Positions 54,001-64,000 of a stretch of 64,000 nucleotides of DNA are shown one piece after another. The position numbers and the translations under genes were made by a program. Under the pieces are notes generated by a model. It was not told where the DNA came from. It was given only the letters and a program-made list of their open reading frames with translations, and did not search any database. How positions within the stretch are numbered: the stretch's first letter is position 1; each line of letters opens with the position of its first letter. The stretch is from Lamellibrachia columna (lineage: Eukaryota > Annelida > Polychaeta > Sabellida > Siboglinidae): contig OY759267.1 in the NCBI GenBank assembly GCA_963662155.1, forward strand, positions 31,042,976 to 31,106,975. Direction: 5' to 3'.

Positions 54001-54755
54001 AGCACCTTGATTGATCAGGCCCTGTATATCTACTTTATTATTATCATATGTAAGCATCACTTCTATCCAGCTACACTGTCTCAAACGACAGTGAGCACGA
54101 ACATGAATGCAGAGTAATCACGGTTATACACAATCTTTACATTGCACATGATGCAACAGAGAGTTGTTCTGGAAGGGGTACAAAGGCTAGGATCCCTTTC
54201 CGACAATTGTCTAGATATCAGTCGCACACCCTTAACGAACCCCCTTAACCCTCCTTTCATGATTCTAAAATGGATTGCAACACTCAGGATTAGGCACAGA
54301 TGTTTTCTTTGGAGCCATCACCAGAGCCAGACTAACACCTAAGCCCAGGGTTTTATATACAATCAACCCTGTGGGATTGTAAATCCTATTGTAATGCACA
54401 CAGCTGAGCATCAGTCCCCTGTCAGATCCATTGGGCTGATATGATACCTGTTACCAGATCCTTGGGCCCTGTGCTGTGTATTACCCCTGACACTTCCACT
54501 GTCACAAAGATAAACAGAATGCCTCCAAGTGGGCTGTAATGTGAAACCCTCCCAGGCTGGCTGCAATATGATGCCAGCTAGTCTGACAAGAATGGTAACC
54601 TGTTAGCAAAATTGTAAAATTGCCACCATCCTAACTTCAAGTTGTTGTATCTCGAGAACTTACAATGGACCCATTCTAATTCTTTAATGGAACTTGTTGA
54701 TGCAATGACCTTACTAATGGTCAAATTTGATTAAAATCAGAGTTTACTCATTTCT

Positions 54756-55578
54756 ATAAGAGATTCGGTGACTGTGGATTGGTCTCTCCACCGACCGATA
54801 GGAGGTGCAACCAAATAGCTGATAATGGCTAAGTGTCACTCACGTCATTGGTCTCTTATTTTTTAAACAAAAGAATATCGATCGTTATATATTCAGATTC
54901 GGTTTATTATTCTCGATTCGCATTAGTTGATCAATCGGCATCAGTTTTATTGTCATCGTACCAAATGTCTGCCAATCCTTAATCAATTTCATGTAAATTA
55001 TTACGTTGATTTCCTTCCTTGCATTTTAGTAACTCGATGCTTTCATTATATCACTCTACGTCACTTCCAAAACAAAAAGGCTATATAATGTTAGTGTTTT
55101 ATGGCACTCCATAGAGCACTATGTGATGATGGCGCTATGTAGATATCATATTTTATTATTATTATTTTGGTGGTGACGTTCTCGAAACACCAGTGCCAGC
55201 AGCATATTAATATTTTACGAAAACTCCCAATTTGTTGGAGGTATGTGATTTTGACGAAACTTAACTTGTTCACACATTGGCAGCACAGTAGCAGTGAATG
55301 TCATGAAGTTGTAGGATTTTTGATGGTCAAGTTTTCTACTAATCATGCAAAACGTTAACGTGACCACCAAGGGAAAATCTGCAGTTGTTCTGTTACTACA
55401 ATTTAATAATAGGACAAAACTGCTGGCCTCGACAATTTGAGAATGTGCCATGTTTTTAATTAATCCGCCGCCAAATCATGTGTGACATAGTTTTAGTTGA
55501 GGTACTTAGTCGTTTAACTATGCGTTGTGAGGCTGATGTGTTGTGTTTCGTGCTTCTAACAGGGCACTGGCGGTAAAG
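54756..55578. other. Spacer between the duplicated blocks
   Basis: AT-rich single-copy text; it repeats a motif of the blocks (GAGGTATG-GGTTTTGAC-AAACTT, near 55238 against 52374 and 57690), so it contains an old fragment of the same family. No gene. Confidence 0.5.
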
Positions 55579-56066
55579 ATGGCCCTCCTGGCGGACAATT
55601 CAGAAGAACGGCAATTTATCCGGTAGGTGGATGCGCGAGGTTAGGCGAAGACGCGTAAAGAAAGTTATTGCTCAATTTTGTTATTGTTACTGCGAAATTC
55701 GTATTTTTAGTTGTTTCGACATATGGACTGTTAGAAAACGAATATGGAGTTCCTACGGAAGTGCAGTATGCGCTTATTATTCTGCTCAAATTCGATATCG
55801 CCATATTATCGCCCCCATTTTCATACTGGATAGTCGCAAATAGTCGCATGAACACCTTACCCTGAATCACTGGCACTGCCATCAAGACTAGCGATGTCCG
55901 ACAACTCTAAAGGGGTAAGACCACTATAGACCTTACAGTTTATTGTTCCAAACGAAAATATAGTGTATTAAATTGGCCACTCTTCCTCCTTTAGTCTTTA
56001 CTAATCGGAGCTTTGCTTGTCTAAAATTTTCGCAGTAGAGATTCCCCCGCTCCATAATTCAGCCTG

Positions 56067-56830
56067 TCAGTGGCTGCACAATTTATTCTGTATGTATAGA
56101 GCCACAATATCCTGGCAGCGACTTTGTTGTTCTACTACGACCCCTATTGTTTGTGATGCATTTTGCCCAGTATGATAAGACCCAGTGATTCTCGCTTAGC
56201 TATATCTGCTGTCCATGGATATGGTTACTGGAGCATCTTCAGGTAATCCTCGTAGCGTATTAATTGTCTTCATGTGGTCACGCCTTTTCGCCAAGTCTGC
56301 CAAAGTCATAGTTGCTGTCGCATTGTCAACTTTGTTTGCAGTCCGTTGCATGCTACTTCGGTACGGTGGTGGTACATCTAAGCTAGCAATTATCACACAT
56401 GCACTGTAAATCTAGGAACAGCACACAATTAACTGTCAATAAGGGACGCATGCTCTGCAATGCACTCGTTATACATCTGTGTTGTTTTGTCTCTATGCAT
56501 AATACACATTTCTAATTGTGAGTCATCTTTCTTCAGGTATGTCGTTGTCAAGTCATCAGCAACACGTTTCTTCGGTCTCATGAGTTTGGCGCCATCCGAT
56601 TTGCTCTCAGCATCTGGGATTTCGATGAGTCCACCTGGTGTAACTTTGGCGACTCTTGTGAATTCGGCTTGCGTGAGTCTTGGCATCCACATGCTTGGTG
56701 TGGAATTGTCTGCTACGTCTTTCTTGGACGTGTGCACAGTGTGCCCTTTCTGAAAGCCACATCTCCTCACATTTTTGGCTATTCGGAACTTCACTTTTCT
56801 TCTCCATGCTGATATCTGTATCAGAGTCAA
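56067..56830 (-). pseudogene. Mutator-like transposase N-terminal half, copy 2
   Basis: Same as 50753-51516 except for an extra stop: TCA to TAA after SMDSRYS (near 56196), so this copy has decayed further since duplication. Confidence 0.85.
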
Positions 56831-58683
56831 ACACTTTTACTATGTTTTGAATGTTTAAATGTTTTTCTTCGATTTGGTATAACTTTCGTGCCGGTTTGTG
56901 AGATGTCGGAAATTAATTAGGGCACGGACCACAGTCAGAATCCATCCACCATTACATACATAAAGAATCCCAAGGAAAAAATTAATTGTGCAGATAGGGT
57001 TTATTTGTGAGAGCAGAAATTGTGTGGATGAGGGAGTGGAAGTGATGTTCTTGTGCACAGTAGCATATAAGCTTTGAAATGATGCCATTTGTCAGTAGGT
57101 ATACCAGTTGCGTAAGGACACAGTGGCTGTTAGGCAGGATGTACTCATATTTGGGAAACCGGAGAATTTCATGGCAGAAATGCAGGGGCCTCATGCTTTG
57201 AAGCAATTTATGCGAAAAGGAGGTATGTCATTTTCACGAATTTCACACACCTGGTGTCTTAGTGGGTCTGTAATTTTCTGTGAATTTCAAAAAAAATTGT
57301 AGGATAAATTTTCAATGTAGACGCAAGAACGTTATAATGGTCGTCTATGGGAAAAGTGACCGTGGTCCGTGCCAATGTCCGACAACTCTGAAGGGGTAAG
57401 ACCACTATAGACCTTCCAGTTTATTGTTTCACACGAAAATATAGTGTATTAAATTGTGATATTTGAATTTAAATAATCTGTATGATGTGACATTGGTGCA
57501 ATTGAACAGGCATGTTCACAAGTTTGTTTGTAGAAGCTATTGGCTTTGAAAAGGTGCATTTTTTAGAGTGTAACAGGCGGAGGGATTCATTTGAATTTTT
57601 CTTCTGTGCACCACGTGGGCGCATGAATGCATGGCTATGTTTGTTAAAATTGATGGGCATCGCATGTCGGGGCGTTTTAATAGAGCTGGAGGTATGCGGT
57701 TTTGACAAAACTTGGTCAGCATTTCAATGAGATGATGGCAGTTGCTGTAAAAAATAAGAATTTTTGATGGTTGTGTTTTCTTATCAAACAAAACGTTAAG
57801 TTTCAGGCACGACTTTTCACACTTATACTGCATACACACAATACCTGTGGTGGGAAAAGCGCGTGTCACCTTCTCGTGGTTCCTACTGTGGATCACGACA
57901 GCAAACTTTGCTGTCGTGTGAACTAAGAACAGCGCACACTGGTACTATCTTGTAAACTGTGGATATTGTGTTTGTTTGTTTTATACTGAATGGCTTGGTG
58001 CTTGGTGAAGTCATATCGGTTGCTGACTCGAGACAGTAGGTGCACGGTTTTGTGTCCAAAGGGAAATGTGGTTGATACCAACTAAATATTCGACAGCCAC
58101 ATAATTCACACAGCTTGACGTCTAAAATGATGGTAATATCGAGCCTGATTGTTATGAAAGAAACACATATTTGGCTCGGTTGCATTATTGACAGTTGCAG
58201 TCCGACCCATGTTTGCTGCTGTGACCGACTGTGCAGCAGGAACATCGTCATGTGTTCGGGATGGTCTACAACAACCTCCTTTGCTGTCTCTGGTATTTCA
58301 AGAGGTAACTCTGACAGCCTAAACGACGTTGGTTAGTGCAATAAGGTAATGAACATAACAATTTACATGCTTCCTGATATGCTGTCATTGATATCTCACT
58401 TTTTCCAGTGGGATAGTAGTTTTGTATGTTAATATGCTGAATCAAACCATAAGAATGTAGAATATTATATTACATAACATAATAGCTATCACACGATCAT
58501 GGGACCACTATCTGAATAAATTAATTAACATGGACAGTACATGTTCTCGCAATTTTAATTCCACATATCCAAATTTGCTTCTTTCATAATTGTATACCTT
58601 GTGCAGATGTATATTGGGATATTAGAGCCGTTTTTGCAAATACCTGTCTTAAGAATTTACTTTGTTGTGTTTGACGTGTTATG

Positions 58684-59314
58684 TCATAAACTGTTGAAGA
58701 ATAACAGCAGATTATTTGGTAACAACTTTTTGTTTGCGTCACTCATTATAATGGGAGTTTTTAGTTTTAGAAAATGTGATAGCTTTAATATATGCAATTC
58801 ACAAGATAATCCATTTGTATGATGCCAACAGTGTACATTGCTGACAATCCTCGCTAATTGCTTTTGTAACAAATAAATGCAGTCAATATTTGTTTTGTAG
58901 GTGTTTCCCCACACTTCACAACAACATGAAACACAAATCAGGTACTGTGAATAGTATATTGTTTTAAGTGAGCATTTTTGTGTAGTAAATATTTTGCACT
59001 AGTATGCATAATTGCAATACTTTTCAAAGTTTCAAAGGTATCATCCTATTAAAACAACTAGAAATTTACTTACATATGTCATTTCAATATCATTGATTTT
59101 TACATTAGTGCTGGCTTTTCGTAGTTACTAAATAGCATGACATTAATTTCCTACACATTATGTGATAATTGATTAACTACAAACCACATAACCAATTAAC
59201 CAAGTTGTTTGCCTGTCTTTGCTGAGTTCAACCGGGTCATTTGCTGAGCCAAAAAAATATTGGTGTCATCAGCAAAAAAATTAAATTTAACAGTTATGAA
59301 CTACATGTATGTAA
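58684..59314 (-). pseudogene. LINE RT C-terminal fragment, copy 2
   Basis: Counterpart of 53370-54000, same breaks. Confidence 0.8.
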
Positions 59315-60297
59315 AGCACCTTGATTGATCAGGCCCTGTATATCTACTTTATTATTATCATATGTAAGCATCACTTCTATCCAGCTACACTGTCTCAAAC
59401 GACAGTGAGCACGAACATGAATGCAGAGTAATCACGGTTATACACAATCTTTACATTGCACATGATGCAACAGAGAGTTGTTCTGGAAGGGGTACAAAGG
59501 CTAGGATCCCTTTCCGACAATTGTCTAGATATCAGTCGCACACCCTTAACGAACCCCCTTAACCCTCCTTTCATGATTCTAAAATGGATTGCAACACTCA
59601 GGATTAGGCACAGATGTTTTCTTTGGAGCCATCACCAGAGCCAGACTAACACCTAAGCCCAGGGTTTTATATACAATCAACCCTGTGGGATTGTAAATCC
59701 TATTGTAATGCACACAGCTGAGCATCAGTCCCCTGTCAGATCCATTGGGCTGATATGATACCTGTTACCAGATCCTTGCGCCCTGTGCTGTGTATTACCC
59801 CTGACACTTCCACTGTCACAAAGATAAACAGAATGCCTCCAAGTGGGCTGTAATGTGAAACCCTCCCAGGCTGGCTGCAATATGATGCCAGCTAGTCTGA
59901 TAAGAATGGTAACCTGTTAGCAAAATTGTAAAATTGCCACCATCCTAACTTCAAGTTGTTGTATCTCGAGAACTTACAATGGACCCATTCTAATTCTTTA
60001 ATGGAACTTGTTGATGCAATGACCTTACTAATGGTCAAATTTGATTAAAATCAGAGTTTACTCATTTTGGGTCTATCAGGTCAAAAGTGAAGGCCAGTGA
60101 CCTAAGTGACACTTATAAAAACTTTTTTAACTGCCACATGAGTTTCTACTGTCAACAGTTGGAGACGAGTATCATTTCTGATCTGCTCCTCAAAAAAAAA
60201 CAATGTATGGTACAAGATGAAATTGGTGTCTTAATTAGAGGAGAGGGGATAGCGGCTGTTTCTTTTAGTGTCACACATCAAATTATTTCGAAAAGAA

Positions 60298-60660
60298 ACA
60301 TGTTTAATCACAGGTCATAAGGGTGCTGATCTCGAGAGCATGATCACAGGTCATAAGGGTGCTGACTTCGTGGGCATGATTACAGGTCATAAAGGTGCTG
60401 ACTTTGAGGGCATCACAAGTCATAAGGTTGCTGACCTTGAGGGCATTATCACAGGTCATAAGGGTGCTGACCTCGAGGGCATGATCATGGGTCATAAGGT
60501 TGCTGACCTTGAGGGCATTATCACAGGTCATAAGGGTGCTGACCTCGAGGGCATGATCACGGGTCATAAGGGTGCTGACTTTGAGGGCATGATCACAAGT
60601 CATAAAGGTGTTGACTTTGGGGGCATGATCACAGTTCATAAGGCTGCTGACTGATTACTT
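60298..60660. repeat. 36-bp minisatellite
   Basis: Ten units of ATCACAGGTCATAAGGGTGC then TGACCTCGAGGGCATG. Because 36 is a multiple of three the plus frame reads GHKGADLEGMIT repeats; it lacks any start context or homology and is treated as a by-product. Degenerate half-units continue to about 60760. Confidence 0.93.
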
Positions 60661-60760
60661 TTCATAAGAGTGCTGACTTTGTTTAAAGTTCAGAACGGTG
60701 CTGACTTTGATCACAGTTCAGAAGGGTGCTGATTTTGATCACAGTTCGGAATATGAGTAT

Positions 60761-63246
60761 TGTTGGTTACAGCACGAATGATGATGACAGATGTAATTCA
60801 AGTTTTATGTTGAGGGAACTCAAGTTAAGTAACGTAATAACATAATAATGCTTAAAGAACATTGTATCAGAACCGACCAGATCAATTAACACCACCACAT
60901 ATTCACGAAAAGAGTACATACACGATTTGCTTCTACCATACTGTCAAATTATCATTTATAATTAATAAAAGATTATGAGGCCCTGAGAAAATTTTCATCT
61001 GAATAGTAATACAGTACCGTATCTAAAACTATGGAAGTGCAGTTGCTTCAAAGATAACTTTAGAGTACTTGAACATGCTTCAATTTTATTTTAGTGTTGT
61101 TTATGCATATACTTAATTTTTATTCATTAAATTAACTTAAATTTTTCCATCCCATGAGCACTGAACTTTATATTTTCAAGCTGTTCCTAGGAATATGGTA
61201 AACAATACAATGCATATGTAGAGTGACCCTTTTAGTTTCATACCCTTTTCTCCTTCCTTTAAGGGTTTTATATAACATGAATATACTAGCTGATTCAACA
61301 GCACCTACATTGCTGTATTCAAGGTTGATAGCTGCATACAATTCTTGACATTTCTCCCAAAATTCAACAACTCTATTTTGAGTTGGGATGTAATGCATCC
61401 CTTATGGATGAATATATGCTAGGAGCTAAGGAACTAAACGTGGTTGAAAGGGTAAGTCTTCAGATGTTTCCTACTGACCTAACACTAACAGTGAATTCCA
61501 AAGAGTTGGTGCAACAACCGAGAAATCCCTGGTTACAATCTTTGTTTAAACTCTTGGAACAAAAAGTAGGTCAGAACTTGATTATTGAAGCTTTCTGGGC
61601 TTTCTTACAACAGTGGGCAATAAATGTAAATATGGATTGTGATTTGTTTAGGGACACAGGAAGCTGATTGTTCAATATTCATAAGATGCAACCATGTACA
61701 CTCTCATGACTGAAATGATTAAATAGCATAGAAATTTTAACAATTTATATTTAATACCACTTAAAAGTCTCACTTCAATTGTTCAATCATTGCACGTTAG
61801 GAATATTCATTGCATATCAAGAATATTCATTAGTGTGATTTTGGTGCCCGTAAATTAGCCACCACCAAATTCATGGTCTGGGTGGTTCACATTAATAGGG
61901 TCATCTCGTGGGTGGATAAATGGTTATTTAGGGTCTCGTGTTAAAAACATATGAGTAGGTCTTAGTAGTGTATTTACTTACCTAGTTGGTGCACTAGGCC
62001 ACCATCTCAGTTGAAATAGGGCTTTGTATTACACTCTATATGGTTACCTTGCAATCTATTCTATAATTTGTTATTTCGTATATATTGTAAATATTGAATC
62101 GGATGCAATCAAGCCAGTTTCTGATTACTTCTGTTGTAACAGTTGCATTGAAACTGATGATCGGCTAAACTTTAGCCCACATTGAAATCACACGTACATT
62201 TACAGCAGAACACTGAATTCACACCAACTGATGTGTACCTTTGTTTTTTTTTTATAAAAGTGCTGAGAAAATTGTTGTAACCGGAATGATTACGTGTCCT
62301 CGATAGAACAACATGCATGTGTCGTTACAATTACGATACCAGAATAATTGCGACATAGAAACTGCGCTTCTAAGTGAGGATTTCTACGTCATTGATGGCG
62401 TTGACATGTGTGAATGAGTGGAGCTGCTGAAGATTATCTGATGCAAACAGGACAACAATGCCTGTCGTGGTTCGTTGCCATCTCTTCCAGCACAGACAAA
62501 AGACCACGTTGCTTAATTGCTGTTTACGAGCCAGCATGCGGGCAGTTCTTGCATTTAGCATGTGTTACATAACAATCGATGCGAAGTGGTCTGTTTCAAC
62601 ACACATGGTTTGTCCATAGCACACACTACGTGCTTCACGTGGACTTCTCTGTAACAGCTGATTTCAGCTAAATCGGTTGAAGTGCGTTGCGTTGACAGCC
62701 AGTCAGACGAAATAGGTGAAAAAGAGGTGATACGAAACAGCTACTACGAAAACAAACGGTGCATCATAAACAGCGACTTTATGACCTAACAGAATGCGGA
62801 ATACCACCGAAGAAGTGTCACTGATTTGAACACAATTTCGGCCTCGATTCTCTAGGTTTGTGAATACACGTTATTTGGCTTTGTAGATCAATAATATATA
62901 TTCTGTGGAATACACATATTTGATATAGTATTAATGTTGATACATATGCCGTTTCTGCTCGGATTCTACAAACAATTGGCCATTCATATGGAGTTATGAT
63001 TAATGTATTGGGACACGTTAATTACTAATGACAACTATATTTCTCTTCTTCTGATGCAACTCATGATTATGTATTAACCGCTTCCAAAATGTGACTAGAT
63101 TGTGGCCGCACTGGAGAGTTCTAGTGATGTAGCCCTAGTACGAGTCTATATTAGGTAGAATGTCGGATTTGCGTACTTTAGCAGGTTCATGTAGGCCCTA
63201 TGTTGAATGGATATATTATTTGTTCTTCAATTGGATGGAGACGACA
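60761..63246. other. AT-rich DNA with a dispersed-repeat copy
   Basis: 61385-61670 is a member of the family at 33905-34290 (AGTGAATTCCAAAGAGTTGG, GGAACAAAAAGTAGGTCAG). On the minus strand 61380-61200 reads NRVVEFWEKCQELYAAI then LEYSNVGAVESASIFM, coding-like but unrecognised and lying against the repeat. The rest shows nothing. Confidence 0.4.
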
Positions 63247-63666
63247 CACTTTCTAAGCATTTGACTGATTGTTGGCTAACGTAACTGTTGTGCGCATTTG
63301 TTGCACAAAGTAACGGCGATGGGAATGATTATATTCATAGATATTAAACAGATAATACCATTTAATACAACTGTTCGATGATACTGTAGACAAAATAATA
63401 AACTTTTTCCACGTGTAGTGTGTTGCATTCCCAAGGTGCTGTGCTGGCTACGACGGGGACTGTTGTTTTTTTACACTTTCTAAGAATTTTGACTGACTAT
63501 TGGCTAACGTAACTGTTACGCGCATTTGTTTCACAAAGTAACGGCGATGTGAATGAATAGATTCATAGATAATAAACAGATACTGCCATTTAATACAACT
63601 GTTCGATGATACTGTTGGCAAAATAATAAACGTTTTCCACTTGTCTTATGTTGCATTCCCAAGGTA
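63247..63666. repeat. 226-bp tandem duplication, diverged
   Basis: GACACACTTTCTAAGCATTT through TTGCATTCCCAAGGTGC (63247-63440) recurs at 63473-63666 with about 10 percent differences. Conserved blocks are TTGGCTAACGTAACTGTT, CACAAAGTAACGGCGATG and ATACAACTGTTCGATGATAC. Confidence 0.9.
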
Positions 63667-63705
63667 CAGGTTATTGATGACAGTTAACGGGCCGACGTTG
63701 TTGTA

Positions 63706-63742
63706 GGCGCCATCTTAGAGTGAGCACTTCCGGCGCATGCGC
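63706..63742 (-). promoter_or_regulatory. Housekeeping-type promoter motif cluster (YY1, ETS, NRF1)
   Basis: Within 37 bp lie GGCGCCATCTTA (63706-63717, minus strand AAGATGGCGCC, YY1-like), ACTTCCGG (63726-63733, ETS/GABP) and GCGCATGCGC (63733-63742, perfect NRF1 palindrome). YY1 sites with AAGATGGCG in the sense strand usually lie at or just after the start site, so transcription towards lower coordinates is favoured. The ATG inside AAGATGGCGCC opens a short frame. The minus-strand UBE4A-like gene is the only candidate downstream, 16 kb away. Confidence 0.6.
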
Positions 63743-64000
63743 ATAATTTCCACCACTGAATCTGCATAATTAAATATCAATAACATAGACTAGTAATATT
63801 ACTGATGCATGTTATACATTTTGCTGTATTACAACTCGAACTAAGTCATATAAGAAACATTCTAATGAATAAATTGTTTATTTAAATGTTGTTATAACAG
63901 AAAAACGTAAAGTGAACATGTTTCAAGAGTTCACACCACAAATTCGGCCGGATGGGTTTACCAACTATATAAACGGGTAGACGTGTTGTCATAAGAGGTT
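63743..64000. other. Right end of the window, nothing recognised
   Basis: AT-rich sequence upstream of the promoter cluster; no feature supported. Confidence 0.4.

Larger units (their letters stand above)
50257..54755. repeat. 4.5-kb duplicated block, copy 1
   Basis: From ATGGCCCTCCTGGCGGACAA to AGAGTTTACTCATTT this block is repeated as 55579-60069 with a constant offset of 5314 over most of its length (5322 at the left end because of small indels). Differences are only scattered single bases, one 27-bp indel near 50508 (present in copy 1) and a 12-bp indel near 56012. It carries a Mutator-like transposase remnant, an inverted-repeat element and a LINE RT fragment, all minus strand. Confidence 0.95.
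55579..60069. repeat. 4.5-kb duplicated block, copy 2
   Basis: Second member of the pair with 50257-54755, same orientation. The right end leaves copy 1 at ACTCATTT. Confidence 0.95.

Noticed and set aside
60268..60654. 128-codon frame of GHKGADLEGMIT repeats as a possible repeat protein
   Set aside because: The 36-bp unit forces an open frame; no start context, signal or homologous repeat family is visible.

Overview
The window is nuclear DNA of an animal, most likely a marine invertebrate (the phylum cannot be fixed from sequence alone). The evidence is spliced exons of two metazoan genes with GT..AG introns, very high density of CR1-type LINE copies, hAT and Mutator-like (PF20700-type) DNA transposons, AT-rich intergenic DNA and an exceptional number of minisatellites. 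No bacterial-style operons, rRNA, convincing tRNA or CRISPR array is visible. Most open frames in the window are shadows of repeats. Layout: 1-24 kb is repeat-dominated. It holds CR1 fragments (1-962, 11.06-14.07, 14.69-15.16, 21.14-22.61 kb), a 806-bp-period tandem array between inverted AT-rich arms (0.96-3.06 kb), a perfect TA-centred palindrome (4.26-4.45 kb), a non-autonomous hAT element with exact 8-bp target duplications (8205-9211), two opposite copies of a dispersed repeat, and several minisatellites including the array at 21-23.6 kb that a CR1 copy has split. 24-33.5 kb is a mosaic of about a dozen different minisatellites lying in and around introns of the first gene. 28.1-38.2 kb, minus strand: ten phase-compatible exons of a Discs-large (DLG/MAGUK) type gene encoding PDZ2, a Pro/Gln-rich linker, the hook-SH3 region and part of the guanylate-kinase-like (GK) domain. 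PDZ3 and the start of GK are missing, one donor reads AT instead of GT, and the last visible exon has an in-frame TAG. Two further possible 5' exons lie at 45.6 and 46.3 kb. 38.2-42.6 kb, minus strand: an apparently intact CR1-type LINE in the intron upstream of the PDZ exon. ORF1 (450 codons, PHD-like zinc finger plus SGNH esterase) and ORF2 (APE endonuclease plus reverse transcriptase) are joined by a canonical -1 frameshift heptamer TTTAAAC directly before the ORF1 stop. This is the most striking feature of the window. 43.6-44.7 kb: a Mutator-like transposase pseudogene interrupted by an internal piece of the same CR1 family. 47.1-47.4 kb, minus strand: one exon of a UBE4A-type ubiquitin ligase with an 11-nt frame-breaking insertion. 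50.26-54.76 and 55.58-60.07 kb: a nearly identical 4.5-kb direct duplication carrying a decayed Mutator-like transposase and a LINE RT fragment. 63.7 kb: a compact YY1/ETS/NRF1 motif cluster typical of a housekeeping promoter, oriented so that it could drive a minus-strand gene such as the UBE4A-like one. Exon boundaries were derived by hand from splice signals, reading phase and family similarity; all family assignments rest on recalled motifs, not searches.
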